33,180 nt of DNA from an uncultured Anaerolineaceae bacterium (lineage in GTDB: Bacteria; Chloroflexota; Anaerolineae; Anaerolineales; Anaerolineaceae): assembly GCA_938020565.1 (NCBI GenBank), contig CALIHP010000018.1, positions 1 through 33,180 of the forward strand. The letters run 5' to 3'. The position numbers and the translations under genes were made by a program. Below are positions 7,800-16,524 of this stretch, one piece after another. Numbering within the stretch: position 1 is the first letter of the stretch; every line of letters begins with the position of its first letter. The notes beneath the pieces are model-generated. The model was not told the DNA's origin, ran no database searches, and was given only the letters and a program-made list of their open reading frames with translations.

Positions 7800-9025
7800 C
7801 TTTGGATCGTTCCCGCCAGATCGCAGCTTAAAACGTATACCGGATTGATCGGATCAAACCGGGTTCCGCCGCCGATCCCGCGCCCGTAAGCGAGATCGAT
7901 TTCGGTGACGCTCGGATCGTATCCGGTTTCGCGGAGCGTTTTCAGCGCCAGCGTCAGATTTTCAAGAATCGTGAAGTTCGCCGCAAGGCGGGCGTTCGGC
8001 GCGGCGCGGTTCAGGACGAAGCGCAGGATCGCCTCCAGCTTCCCGCCGCTCCCGCCGATAAAGACCGCGGTTGGGGCGGGGAGATCCGCGAGCGCTTCCG
8101 GCGCGGCGCCTTCGACGACGCTGACGTTCAGCACGCCGAAGCGGTCGACATTCCGGCGCAGGCAGGCCAGCGCTTCCGCGCTTTTTTCGATCGCGAAAAC
8201 CCGTCCGCGCCAGGCGCGTTCGCCGATTTCAATCGAAAGCGCGCCGCTTCCCGCGCCGACGTCCCAGACGAGGTCGTTTTCAGCGATTTTCAGTCGATCG
8301 ATCGTCATCAGGCGCACGTCCCGTTTTGTGATCATGCCGCGCGGATGCGCATAGGCGTCGTCCGGCCGTGGAACGCCGATACAGGATGGGGCGAACGGTT
8401 CGCGCTGGAACAGTAGCAGGACATTCAGCGGCGCGAAGCTCATTTCGCGAATTTCGGACAGACTCCCCGCCAGGACCCGTTCGTCCTTCGTCCCCAGATT
8501 TTCACAGACAATCGCCCGGCAGTCCGGAACTCCGGCGGAGAGGAGTTTATCCGCGATCCGGTTGGGCGGGAGCTCCGGTTCGGTCAGCAGTCCGATCTTC
8601 GCATGACGGCGGATCAGTCCCAGCGCTTCGGGAAACGGACGCGCGTGCAGGCTCGTCAGCGCGGCGTCCTGCCAGGGGACGCCGGCTTTCGCGAAGGCGG
8701 ACTGGAGCGCGGAAACGTTCGGAACGATCGTTATTTCCTCGGGGCTGAGGATTTCCGAAATCGTTCCGGCGATTCCGTAGAAGCCGGGGTCGCCGGACGC
8801 CAGGACGACAATCCGTTTGGAACCGCGGGCCCGCAGGCTCTCCAGCTGCGGCCGGAGAGGGGACCGGAATCGGACTTTCTTCGCCGGAATGTCGTCGAAT
8901 TCGGACAGGAACCGTTCCGCGCCCCAGAGCTCGTCGGCGTCTCGGATCGCCTGAAGGGACGAAGCGCTGAGCCCGCTCCTTCCGGACATGCCTGAGCCGA
9001 TGATGACGATTTTTTCGGGGGTCAT
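7796..9025 (-). CDS. cbiET: Cobalt-precorrin-7 C5-methyltransferase / C15-methyltransferase-decarboxylase fusion (CbiET, CobL-like)
   Basis: One 409-residue polypeptide joins two SAM-dependent enzymes. Residues 1 to about 205 are the CbiE tetrapyrrole methylase (IIGSGMSGRSGL at the N-terminus, VLASGDPGFYGIAG at 74-87). Residues about 220-409 are CbiT, beginning with GMITKRDVRLM (230-240) and the SAM-binding VWDVGAGSGALSIEIG (253-268). CbiE methylates C5; CbiT methylates C15 and decarboxylates the acetate at C12, giving precorrin-8. Fusions of this order are known as CobL in aerobic producers and also occur as CbiET. Start and stop each overlap a neighbour by 4 bases. No missing motif was seen. 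Confidence 0.93.
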   Translation of the reverse strand: MTPEKIVIIGSGMSGRSGLSASSLQAIRDADELWGAERFLSEFDDIPAKKVRFRSPLRPQLESLRARGSKRIVVLASGDPGFYGIAGTISEILSPEEITIVPNVSALQSAFAKAGVPWQDAALTSLHARPFPEALGLIRRHAKIGLLTEPELPPNRIADKLLSAGVPDCRAIVCENLGTKDERVLAGSLSEIREMSFAPLNVLLLFQREPFAPSCIGVPRPDDAYAHPRGMITKRDVRLMTIDRLKIAENDLVWDVGAGSGALSIEIGERAWRGRVFAIEKSAEALACLRRNVDRFGVLNVSVVEGAAPEALADLPAPTAVFIGGSGGKLEAILRFVLNRAAPNARLAANFTILENLTLALKTLRETGYDPSVTEIDLAYGRGIGGGTRFDPINPVYVLSCDLAGTIQR

Positions 9026-10119
9026 CGCGTGCCGCCTTCTTCTTTTTCGGCGGGCCGGGACGAACTGGCCAGGAGGTCGCCGGTCAGGTTAAACAGGTAG
9101 ACGCCGATATCCGCTTTTCCGCGGGAGCGTTCCCAAACTGACCGCGCGGCCATCTCCGCCAGGATCGGTTCCAGCCGGATCCCGAGCGGCTTGAGAAGCT
9201 GCTGTGCCTGACGCGCGGTCCGGCAGGTCCGGATCGTTTCCGCGTCCCGGGGCTGTGCGCCCGCTTTTATCGCGATGCCGGCCAGAAAGTCGAAATCGAC
9301 TTCGCCTTCGTTGACATGCGTCTGGAAACGTCCCTGCGCCAACTTTGAAAGCTTCCCGATCATTCCGCCGATGTAAATCCCGCTGAATCCGAATCGCAGC
9401 GCGCGGTCGATCGGGAATCCGATCTCGTCGCCCACATTGATCAGCTCCAGTTCGTTCGATTCCGGGAGGACGCTTTTCAGGTATTGGAGCGAACGCTTTC
9501 CGGTCGCGAACGCGACCGTCCGCGATCCGTTCTCTTTCGCGACCTTCAGCTCGTAGTACAGGCTTGTCCGGAAAGCGGGGACCGAATAAGGATGAACCAG
9601 ACCGTCGGTTCCGAGGATCGAGATTCCCCCGACGATCCCCAGCTTCGGGTTCATCGTTTCCCGCGCGATTCGCTCGCCGTCCGGAACGCAGACGGTCACG
9701 CTGAGACCGATCTCCGGGGGCAGTCCCAATCGCCCGATCTCGGTTCGCAGCGCATGCAGGATCAGGCGGCGCGGGCCGGGATTAATCGCGGCTTCCCCGA
9801 CGGCGACCGAAAGTCCGGGAAGCGTCACGGTCCCGACGCCGATCCCGCCCTGTATTTCGATCCGTCCTGTCTCCGACGGGCGGACGAGCGCCTGAATCTC
9901 GAGTCCGTTGGTGACGTCGGGATCGTCGCCCGCGTCCTTTATAACGCCGCAGCGGACGCCGTCCCCCTCCCATTCGCAGCGGACAATCAAAAAAACGACG
10001 CTCCGTCGGGTCGGAAGATCGATCGCGACGTTCGCTACGGTTTTCCCGCCTGTCAACGCGCGGAGCGCGGCGACCGCGGCGGCGGCCGCGCATGCGCTGG
10101 TTGAAAATCCGGTTCTCAT
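9022..10119 (-). CDS. cbiD: Cobalt-precorrin-5B C1-methyltransferase CbiD
   Basis: SAM-dependent C1 methylation of cobalt-precorrin-5B, specific to the anaerobic route. The 365 residues open with the diagnostic RTGFSTSACAAAAA, followed by CGVIKDAGDDPDVTNG (57-72), GGISILGTDGLVHPYS (174-189), a NVGDEIGFPI motif and GGMIGKLSKLAQG. These match the CbiD family throughout. The protein is not related to the tetrapyrrole methylase fold of its neighbours. The gene overlaps cbiC and cbiET by 4 bases each, so it lies in a translationally coupled block. The C-terminal tail (RPAEKEEGG) is charged and probably disordered. Confidence 0.95.
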   Translation of the reverse strand: MRTGFSTSACAAAAAVAALRALTGGKTVANVAIDLPTRRSVVFLIVRCEWEGDGVRCGVIKDAGDDPDVTNGLEIQALVRPSETGRIEIQGGIGVGTVTLPGLSVAVGEAAINPGPRRLILHALRTEIGRLGLPPEIGLSVTVCVPDGERIARETMNPKLGIVGGISILGTDGLVHPYSVPAFRTSLYYELKVAKENGSRTVAFATGKRSLQYLKSVLPESNELELINVGDEIGFPIDRALRFGFSGIYIGGMIGKLSKLAQGRFQTHVNEGEVDFDFLAGIAIKAGAQPRDAETIRTCRTARQAQQLLKPLGIRLEPILAEMAARSVWERSRGKADIGVYLFNLTGDLLASSSRPAEKEEGGTR

Positions 10120-10763
10120 CTTTCCGACTCTTTTCGTTCGCTTTCGTCCCGCTTTTTATTCGCCAGCCGGAGGAGGGCGTTGAAGATCGCGACGGCGACG
10201 GTCGAACCGCCTTTCCTTCCGGATACGGTTATATAGTCCAGATCGGTCCCGCAGAGCGCTGCCTTGGACTCGGCCGCGTTGACGAAGCCGACCGGAACGC
10301 CGACGACGACCGCCGGACGGATTCCTTCTTCCCGATAAAGGCGAAGGACCTCGAAAAGCGCGGTCGGCGCGTTCCCGATCAGGACAGCCGCGCCGTCGAG
10401 CTCTCTCCCCAGCAGGCGCATTGCGGTTTCCGAACGCGTTTTCCCGGTTCGGGCGGCGATCGCGGCGACGTTTTCGTCGCTGACGAGGCAGCGTGACCGG
10501 CAGCCGAACCGATCCATCAGCGGTTTCCCGATCCCGGCCTCGATCATCCTGACATCCGAAAAAACCGGCCTGCCGGCGTGGATTGCTCGAATTGCGCTGT
10601 CGATCGCGCCGGGCGAAAAGCGGATCAGGTCCTGAAATTCGAAATCGGCGGTTGCGTGGATGACCCGCTGAACGATCGGGAGCTCGGTTTCGCTGAATGA
10701 ATGCGGATGCATTTCGCCGAGCAGGATTCGGAAGCTTTCGCGTTCAATTTCTTCAGGTTTCAA
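10116..10763 (-). CDS. cbiC: Cobalt-precorrin-8 methylmutase CbiC
   Basis: Moves the methyl group from C11 to C12 of the corrin ring, giving (cobalt-)hydrogenobyrinate-type product. In 215 residues the family motifs are VIHATADFEF with the catalytic His-36, DVRMIEAGI, IGNAPTALFEVL and VVGVPVGFVNAAESK. The length fits CbiC/CobH. The ATG at 10763 overlaps the cbiH stop by 11 bases and its own stop overlaps cbiD by 4. The C-terminal residues (KKRDESERKESER) are a charged tail not usual for the core fold and probably disordered. Confidence 0.95.
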   Translation of the reverse strand: MKPEEIERESFRILLGEMHPHSFSETELPIVQRVIHATADFEFQDLIRFSPGAIDSAIRAIHAGRPVFSDVRMIEAGIGKPLMDRFGCRSRCLVSDENVAAIAARTGKTRSETAMRLLGRELDGAAVLIGNAPTALFEVLRLYREEGIRPAVVVGVPVGFVNAAESKAALCGTDLDYITVSGRKGGSTVAVAIFNALLRLANKKRDESERKESER

Positions 10764-11523
10764 GCGTTTCTGTCTCCGTTGACTGCTTATGAAGATTGTA
10801 CCCCCGCGCGGTGATCATCCTGCCGCTGGCGAAACGGGTCGTGCTGTTTCCGATGATCACGACGCAGTCCATCCCCAGTTCCGCGGCGCGGAGCTCCGCC
10901 ATCCGGCAGCGACGAACGCTTTGACCGTCGCGGTACGCGCTGCGGACGATTCCGACCGGGCGCTCGCCGCCGACGATTTTCTCGACCGCGGCGCAGGCCG
11001 TCTCAAAGAACGCGCGCCGCTTTGAGGAAGTCGGATTATACAGGCAGATTACAAAATCCGCCCGCGCCGCCGCTTCGAGCCGTTTCAGGATCGTCGCTTC
11101 TTCGACGAGATAGTTGCTCAGGCTGATCGCCGCGAAATCGGACATCAACGGCGCGCCGAGCAGCGCCGCCGCCGCGGTCAGCGCGGTGATCCCGGGAATG
11201 ACTTCAACAGGGGTCCTGTCGCTGTCGCCGTCCAGCAAGTCGAAAATCAGTCCGGCCATGCCGTAAACGCCCGCGTCGCCCCCGGAAATGACGGCGACGG
11301 TATGGCCTTCCCGCGCGAACTGGATCGCTTTTTCGGCGCGCTCGACCTCCTGACGCATTCCGCTTCCAAAGCGCGGCGTTTCCGGATAAAACGATTCGAT
11401 CTGCTTCAGGTAGGTATGATAACCGACGATGATCGTGGCTTTTCCGAGCGCCGCGAGCGCCGCGGGGGCGCAGAGCTCCGGCGCGCCCGGTCCTGTCCCG
11501 ATCAGGGTGATCGACCCGCTCAT
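10753..11523 (-). CDS. cbiH: Cobalt-precorrin-3 (or precorrin-3B) C17-methyltransferase, CbiH/CobJ family
   Basis: Methylates C17 and promotes ring contraction. The 256-residue tetrapyrrole methylase has the N-terminal GTGPGAPELCAPAAL, the SAM-binding VISGGDAGVYGMAGL (about 78-92), PLMSDFAAISLSN and the C-terminal NSTTRFASGRMITARGY. These last motifs separate CbiH/CobJ from the other methylases of the route. With CbiD, CbiG and CbiK nearby, the anaerobic CbiH role is preferred. The gene overlaps the cbiFG stop by 4 bases and cbiC by 11. Confidence 0.94.
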   Translation of the reverse strand: MSGSITLIGTGPGAPELCAPAALAALGKATIIVGYHTYLKQIESFYPETPRFGSGMRQEVERAEKAIQFAREGHTVAVISGGDAGVYGMAGLIFDLLDGDSDRTPVEVIPGITALTAAAALLGAPLMSDFAAISLSNYLVEEATILKRLEAAARADFVICLYNPTSSKRRAFFETACAAVEKIVGGERPVGIVRSAYRDGQSVRRCRMAELRAAELGMDCVVIIGNSTTRFASGRMITARGYNLHKQSTETETLET

Positions 11524-13382
11524 GCGTTCTCTTCCGCCAGCGAAACGGCGACTGTCACGTTCCTGAATTTTTGTTTTCGGATCAGGAGCTTCTGGCTGGC
11601 CGCGGCGAGGAGCGCGGCAGGTTCAGCGACGGCCGGAACCCCGAGCGCTTTCCGTGCCGCGGGAGAGGGCGCGACGAAATCCGCGACACTTTCGAGTTCC
11701 GCGCGCGAAAAGAAACGCAGTTCCCATCCATTTTTTTTCGCCAGTGAAACGAGCCCGGGTTCGTTTCGTTTATCTTCGACGCTCGCGAGGCAGCGGACCG
11801 CGTTCAGCGAGAGGCCGTTTTCAGCGAAGACGGTTTCGATCGCTTCGCGGAGCTCGCTTTCGTCTGTCCCACGGTTGCAGCCGACGCCGACGTTCAGCGC
11901 GGCGGGATAGAGGATCGCAGTGCCGTTCATCCTGTTCGGAAGATAACGGTCGAGGTCGCGCAGGGTAAAGTAGACCGCGCTTTCCGCGCTTCCCGTGGCT
12001 CCATCGCCCGGAAGCGCGGCGATTTCTGCCCAGGGGATCGCTGTCAGCGCCTGCGGAACCGGCAGCGTTTCATCAGCGAACAGCGTTACCGGACGTCCGT
12101 TGATCAGCGCGCTCATCACGCCTGGGAGATCGCTGCGCGGATGAAATTTCCAGCCGTGATTTTTCGCGATGATGTCGAGCGGAGGCACCCCCGCGTTGTC
12201 GCCGGCGGTGGTAACGACGGCCTGACCGCCGGTCATTTCGGCGATCCGGTGGGCGAGCGCGTTTGCGCCGCCTTCGTGGCCGCTGAGGAGACTGACGGCG
12301 AAAGCGCCCTGCGGATCAAGGACGACGACCGCGGGGTCGGTATGTTTACTGGACAGGACTGGCGCGAGCGAGCGGACGACGATCCCGGCGGCCATGACGC
12401 AGATCAGACTTTCAGCGCTGCGAAATTCGTTTTGGAGCGCTTCGCGGACGCCGTTCCGGATCGGGACGAGGCGCGGGCCGGCTGTTTCCGTGCCGGTAAA
12501 GGACCCGATATGCGCCTCGGGAATAAAGAGCCGCGCGTTCGTGAATTCATTCAGAAGTTTTTTCCCCAGGCGGATCGCGGGTTCGGTCAGCGCGAAAATC
12601 GAACAGCCGGCGCGCGGGGCGCCCCCCGCCTGATAACCGCCGTAAAGGAACGACCGCGGGATATCCCGGGACGCGTCGAGCGCGGGGCTGACGATAATCA
12701 GGCTCTGACGATCGATTCGGGCGGCCTGAAGCTGCGCCTCGATCGTTTCGATTGTCCCGCGCAGGATCGCCTGATCCCGCCAGGAAGCGCGGTAAACGAC
12801 CGCGATCGCGCTGTCTTTCGGATAGCCGGCTTCGGTCAGCTCGCTGACGACCCTCGGGATTAACGAGGCGCTCAGGAAAATTGCGATGCTGCAGCGATGC
12901 TTCGCAAGCTCCCGCAGGTTTTCCTTCTCCGGGACGGGCGTTCGGCCGGACGCGCGCGTCAGGATCAGCGTCTGTGACCGTTCGGGCAGCGTGTATTCGA
13001 TTTCAAGCGCGGCGGCGGCGGCGAACGCCGAACTGACGCCGGGAATGATTTCGAACGGGACGTTCCGATCGCGGAGCCCGCGCATCTGTTCGTCGATCGC
13101 GCCGAAAACGGACGGATCGCCGGTATGGAGCCGGGCGACGATTTTTCCCGCCTTTGCGGCTTCGCTCATGAGTTCAAGCTGGCGTTCGAGCGGGAGGCGC
13201 GACGTGTCGAAGCGTTCGGCGTCCGTCCGCGCGCCGGCGAAGATTTCTTCCGGGACGAGCGACCCGGCGTAAAGAATCCGGTCGGCCGTGCGGATAATCC
13301 GCGCCCCTTTCAGCGTGATCAGCTCGGGGTCGCCGGGGCCGGCTCCGATAAAGAAGACTTTTCCGGAAGCGGTGTCAGTCAT
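11520..13382 (-). CDS. cbiFG: CbiF-CbiG fusion: cobalt-precorrin-4 C11-methyltransferase and cobalt-precorrin-5A hydrolase
   Basis: Two consecutive enzymes of the anaerobic route in one 620-residue chain. Residues 1 to about 250 are CbiF/CobM: VFFIGAGPGDPELITLKG at the N-terminus, YAGSLVPEEI, LHTGDPSVFGAIDEQM and IEYTLPERSQTLILTR. From about residue 265 the chain is CbiG: CVMAAGIVVRSLAPVL, the VSLLSGHEGGANALAHRIA motif, a variable middle domain, and the C-terminal domain beginning ALNVGVGCNRG. CbiF methylates C11 and CbiG opens the delta-lactone, releasing acetaldehyde. The fusion would keep an unstable intermediate close. The start overlaps the cbiK stop by 8 bases and the stop overlaps cbiH by 4. 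Confidence 0.94.
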   Translation of the reverse strand: MTDTASGKVFFIGAGPGDPELITLKGARIIRTADRILYAGSLVPEEIFAGARTDAERFDTSRLPLERQLELMSEAAKAGKIVARLHTGDPSVFGAIDEQMRGLRDRNVPFEIIPGVSSAFAAAAALEIEYTLPERSQTLILTRASGRTPVPEKENLRELAKHRCSIAIFLSASLIPRVVSELTEAGYPKDSAIAVVYRASWRDQAILRGTIETIEAQLQAARIDRQSLIIVSPALDASRDIPRSFLYGGYQAGGAPRAGCSIFALTEPAIRLGKKLLNEFTNARLFIPEAHIGSFTGTETAGPRLVPIRNGVREALQNEFRSAESLICVMAAGIVVRSLAPVLSSKHTDPAVVVLDPQGAFAVSLLSGHEGGANALAHRIAEMTGGQAVVTTAGDNAGVPPLDIIAKNHGWKFHPRSDLPGVMSALINGRPVTLFADETLPVPQALTAIPWAEIAALPGDGATGSAESAVYFTLRDLDRYLPNRMNGTAILYPAALNVGVGCNRGTDESELREAIETVFAENGLSLNAVRCLASVEDKRNEPGLVSLAKKNGWELRFFSRAELESVADFVAPSPAARKALGVPAVAEPAALLAAASQKLLIRKQKFRNVTVAVSLAEENA

Positions 13383-14178
13383 TCGCTTCCGTGTCCCAGG
13401 CTGTTTTTGCGTGGCGGACGTAGATTTCGCGGATCGCGGCGAGCTCGCCCAACCCGGTCAGCCGGGCCCGGACTTCGAAGCCGTTCGTCGTCAGGATCGA
13501 TTTCCAGCTGTCCGGATTATCGCTGGCCATGTCGTTATGCGCATGGTCGCCGGCAACGAGCATGAACGGCATCAGGACGACGCGCCGGACGCCGTCGGTT
13601 TTCATCTCCGGAATGATATCGCTGAGAACTGGCTTGCCTTCAACCGTCGCCAGATAGACGCGGCGGAGACCTGCGCGCTCAAGCGTCCGTGTCATGCGCT
13701 CGTATGCCTGATTGGCGGCGTGCCGGGAGCCATGGCCCATCAGGAGCAGCGCCTGATCTTTCTGGAGCGCCGCGGCGATGGGGCGGATCGCTTCAGCGAC
13801 GGCGGGAAAATCGTCGTCGTCCGCTAAAAGCGGCTTCCCGACGACGAGACGTTCGAACGAATCTGCCCGGAGCGCGGCTTCGCGTTCAATTTTCGCATAT
13901 TCGAATCCCGGGATCAGGTGAAGCGGTTGAACCAGGACCTCGCGGTACCCGTCTTTCGCGAGAGCGGCGAGGACTTCGGAAACGAATTCTCCGGAACGTT
14001 CGCCGTCGTTTCGCGCCGATGAAAGCTGATGCGACGTGATTGCGCGCTTGAGCGCGAAATCCGGGAACGCGTTCGCGAGGTCGGTTTCGGTCGCTTCGAT
14101 CGCTTCGCGGCGCGCTTCCTGAAAACTGGTGCCGAAGCTGACGGCGAGGAGGGCTTTTTCTGATGATGGTGTGCTCAT
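13375..14178 (-). CDS. cbiK: Anaerobic sirohydrochlorin cobaltochelatase CbiK
   Basis: Inserts Co2+ into sirohydrochlorin without ATP, the committing step of the anaerobic route. The 267 residues contain LLAVSFGTSFQEAR at the N-terminus, the metal-site His-149 in LLMGHGSRHAANQAY, and His-212 in MLVAGDHAHNDMASD. This two-lobe pattern is CbiK, not the short CbiX form. There is no signal peptide, so it should be cytoplasmic, unlike some periplasmic CbiK proteins. It lies 9 bases after cobO and overlaps cbiFG by 8 bases, so metal insertion is coupled genetically to the CbiMNQO cobalt importer upstream. Chelation of iron for siroheme is a possible side role. Confidence 0.93.
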   Translation of the reverse strand: MSTPSSEKALLAVSFGTSFQEARREAIEATETDLANAFPDFALKRAITSHQLSSARNDGERSGEFVSEVLAALAKDGYREVLVQPLHLIPGFEYAKIEREAALRADSFERLVVGKPLLADDDDFPAVAEAIRPIAAALQKDQALLLMGHGSRHAANQAYERMTRTLERAGLRRVYLATVEGKPVLSDIIPEMKTDGVRRVVLMPFMLVAGDHAHNDMASDNPDSWKSILTTNGFEVRARLTGLGELAAIREIYVRHAKTAWDTEAND

Positions 14179-14187
14179 GCGTTTCTC

Positions 14188-14742
14188 CTAAAAGTCGATA
14201 CCCTTTTGCGCTGGGATTTGCTGGAGACGGAACGGATGCCTGACTTCGCGCATCTCGGTGACCATATCGGCATATTCGACGAGCTCATCGGGCGCGTTCC
14301 GCCCGGTCAGGACGAGATGGAGCCGGTCGGGCTTGTTCGCCTTGAGCCAGGCGACGACCTCGCCGGTGTCGAGCCAGCCGAACGTCAGCGGATAGGTAAA
14401 CTCGTCGAGGATAACGACGTCGGTCCCGCCTCCGGAAATCAGCGCTTTCGCCTTTTCCCAGGCAGCGAGCGTCGCCTGACGATCCTGCCCCCCTTTCTCG
14501 GGATTAAAAACGAACCCGGTCCCGAGGCTCTCGAACGGGACCCCCAACCGCCGCGCCGCGTCGGCTTCTCCGTACGCGCGTTCGGGGCTCTTGATGAATT
14601 GGAGGACGGCGACGCGCAGGCCGTGCCCCCTGGCCCGGGTCATGACGCCCATCGCCGCCGAGGTTTTGCCTTTGCCGTTACCCGTGAAGACGACGACAAG
14701 ACCTTTTTGCTTGCTGGTTTGTGACTCTCCCGTTTGATGCAT
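14188..14742 (-). CDS. cobO: Cob(I)yrinate a,c-diamide / cob(I)alamin adenosyltransferase (CobO/BtuR family)
   Basis: Transfers the 5'-deoxyadenosyl group from ATP to the reduced cobalt of corrinoids. The 184 residues carry the family P-loop VVFTGNGKGKTSAAMG (about 17-32), VAVLQFIKS, a DVVILDEFTYPLTFGWLD Walker B-like segment, and LVLTGRNAPDELVEYADMVTEM. This is the CobA/CobO/BtuR type, unrelated to PduO and EutT. The first 12 residues are polar and look like the variable N-terminal arm. The gene is 5 bases from cbiO and 9 from cbiK. It serves both de novo synthesis and corrinoids brought in by the importer further down the operon. Confidence 0.93.
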   Translation of the reverse strand: MHQTGESQTSKQKGLVVVFTGNGKGKTSAAMGVMTRARGHGLRVAVLQFIKSPERAYGEADAARRLGVPFESLGTGFVFNPEKGGQDRQATLAAWEKAKALISGGGTDVVILDEFTYPLTFGWLDTGEVVAWLKANKPDRLHLVLTGRNAPDELVEYADMVTEMREVRHPFRLQQIPAQKGIDF

Positions 14743-14747
14743 TCTGA

Positions 14748-15464
14748 TTATCCGTACCTTTCCGGCAGCTCGCTGCCTTGAAATACTTCTTCCGGCGTTC
14801 CGGCGCGAAGAACTTTCCCGTCTTCAAGCCAGTATACCTCTTCTGCCCATGAACGCGCCATGTCCCAGTCATGCGTCGCGAGCAGGACGGTATTCCCCCG
14901 CGCCGTCCAGTCGCACAGGATTTTCAGCACCTGCGCGCGCATCCATGGATCGAGGGCGTTCGTGATCTCGTCGGCGAAAAGGAACCTCGGGCGCATCGCG
15001 AGGATTCCGGCGAGGGCGGCCCGGGTTTTTTCGCCGCCGCTGAGCGCGTGGGTCGGGCGGTCAAGGAGTTCGGTCAGGCCGCAGAGCGTGGCGACTTCGA
15101 AGACACGCCGGCGCGCTTCTTCGGGCGTCAGTCCAAGATTGAGCGGCCCGGCGCTGATATCCTGGAAGACGGACGCGCTGAAAAGCTGGTCTTCCGGGTT
15201 TTGCAGCACGATCCCGACGCGTTCGCGGAGAAAGCGGCTTTCGCGTTTACCTTTGCCGACGACACGGCCATCGAAAATGATCCTGCCCTCGGCGGGAACG
15301 AGGATTCCGTTCGCGATCTTCATCAGCGTGGATTTACCGCTGCCGTTGCGTCCGATCAGGGCTGCCCGTTTCCCGCTTTCGAGCCGGAGCGTCAGCGCGT
15401 CAAGCGCGTTCCGTTCCGTCCCGGGGTATTTATATACGACATTTTGGAAAATCAAATCTGTCAT
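14748..15464 (-). CDS. cbiO: Cobalt ECF transporter ATPase CbiO
   Basis: ATPase of the CbiMNQO cobalt importer. In 238 residues: Walker A LIGRNGSGKST (about 36-46), a Q-loop in VLQNPEDQLFSASV typical of energy-coupling-factor ATPases, the signature LSGGEKTRAALAG, Walker B FLFADEITNALDP and H-loop ATHDWDMA. The Walker B segment reads DEITNALD instead of the usual DEPTAGLD, but the catalytic Glu is kept. A single CbiO gene is usual for the cobalt-dedicated system and would act as a homodimer. It is 4 bases from cbiQ and 5 from cobO. Confidence 0.93.
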   Translation of the reverse strand: MTDLIFQNVVYKYPGTERNALDALTLRLESGKRAALIGRNGSGKSTLMKIANGILVPAEGRIIFDGRVVGKGKRESRFLRERVGIVLQNPEDQLFSASVFQDISAGPLNLGLTPEEARRRVFEVATLCGLTELLDRPTHALSGGEKTRAALAGILAMRPRFLFADEITNALDPWMRAQVLKILCDWTARGNTVLLATHDWDMARSWAEEVYWLEDGKVLRAGTPEEVFQGSELPERYG

Positions 15465-15468
15465 ATGG

Positions 15469-16221
15469 TTAGGTTCCGGTGGAATTCGTGGCTCCGGAGG
15501 CGTTTATTTCCCGCCAGAGCGAGCCGGGCGATTCATACTCGCGGGGAAGGACGCGAAACGACCCGTTCCAGCAGCGCCCTTCCAGCGCGAGCTGGAGACG
15601 CTGGCTACGCCGATAGGCGTCGATAAATAAATTGGCGGCGATGTCGGCGCTGGACCGGAAGGCGTTCCGAAACGTCCGGAAGCCGAGCCGAGCCTCTTTC
15701 GCGACGACCATGCGGTCGAGGCAGTCCAGCAGCGTGAAAATAAACCGGTAGATCAGCGTCAGGATATCGATCAGCGAATCGGGAACCTTCATTCGCGTCA
15801 TCAGGTCGATCAGGTCGACCATCGGGGTCGTCAGCGCCAGCAGGTTCATCGCGCTGACGCAGGCGAGCGAGCGCAGGAACAGGCCGCCTGCGTCGGCGAG
15901 TGATTCCTGCGTTGTCGAGAACCACAGCCCGAAAAAAAAGCGCGCGTTTGCGCTTTGAATCGTGGAGACGCTGACGGCGACCGTTGCGACGCTGAGGACG
16001 AGGAACCCGGCTTCCGTGAACAGGATTTTCAGGAACGATCCGAGCGGGATCCCGGCGAGGAGAACCGTTATCAGCGCGACAGCCGTCAAGCAGGCGGCGC
16101 TGAACACCGCCCGGTTCACGATCAGGCAACTGAGCAGTAAAACCAGGCTGAACCCGGCTTTCCAGGCCGGATCCAGCTTGCGAATACGATTGTTATATGC
16201 GAAACGGTCAATCAGGCGCAT
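15469..16221 (-). CDS. cbiQ: Cobalt ECF transporter transmembrane protein CbiQ
   Basis: The T-component linking the ATPase to CbiM/CbiN. The 250 residues begin with LIDRFAYNNRIRKLDPAWK, typical of CbiQ, and have about five hydrophobic spans. The cytoplasmic coupling segment is visible towards the C-terminus (FRSSADIAANLFIDAYRRSQRLQLALEGR), where Ala-Arg/Arg-Ser helices normally contact CbiO. The ATG at 16221 is 15 bases after cbiN. The C-terminal 25 residues (from about 226) are polar and variable. Confidence 0.92.
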   Translation of the reverse strand: MRLIDRFAYNNRIRKLDPAWKAGFSLVLLLSCLIVNRAVFSAACLTAVALITVLLAGIPLGSFLKILFTEAGFLVLSVATVAVSVSTIQSANARFFFGLWFSTTQESLADAGGLFLRSLACVSAMNLLALTTPMVDLIDLMTRMKVPDSLIDILTLIYRFIFTLLDCLDRMVVAKEARLGFRTFRNAFRSSADIAANLFIDAYRRSQRLQLALEGRCWNGSFRVLPREYESPGSLWREINASGATNSTGT

Positions 16222-16236
16222 TTTCGGAACGCAGGA

Positions 16237-16524
16237 TCAGCGGTTTTTCGCTTTGCCTTGCGACTGGCCTTTTTTCAAACCAATATAGTAAGCGATGAAC
16301 CCGGCGCCGAGCGCAGCCTGAAGCGCGAAGAGAAGGCCTTCGATTTCGCCGGACGGCGGTTCGAAAAGCGGTTCTGCCCAGGGCTCGTAATCGGGGTTGA
16401 TATCGCCGATCGCGCTTTCGGCGAGAACGTCCGCGCCTTCGAACTCAGCGCCTCTCGACAGGAAAAGCGGAACGATCGCTAACGCAACGACGAGCAGGAT
16501 CAAAATCCAGGTTGAACTTTTCAT
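16237..16524 (-). CDS. cbiN: Cobalt transport protein CbiN
   Basis: Small membrane subunit that helps load Co2+ into CbiM. The 95 residues show the expected topology: an N-terminal membrane span (WILILLVVALAIVPLFL), an extracytoplasmic loop with EFEGADVLAESAIGDINPDYEPW, and a second span (FALQAALGAGFIAYYIGL) followed by a basic tail. The GADxxAExxI and LQAxLGAGxIxYxIG patterns are diagnostic. The start overlaps the cbiM stop by 4 bases, as in most cbiMN pairs. Confidence 0.93.
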   Translation of the reverse strand: MKSSTWILILLVVALAIVPLFLSRGAEFEGADVLAESAIGDINPDYEPWAEPLFEPPSGEIEGLLFALQAALGAGFIAYYIGLKKGQSQGKAKNR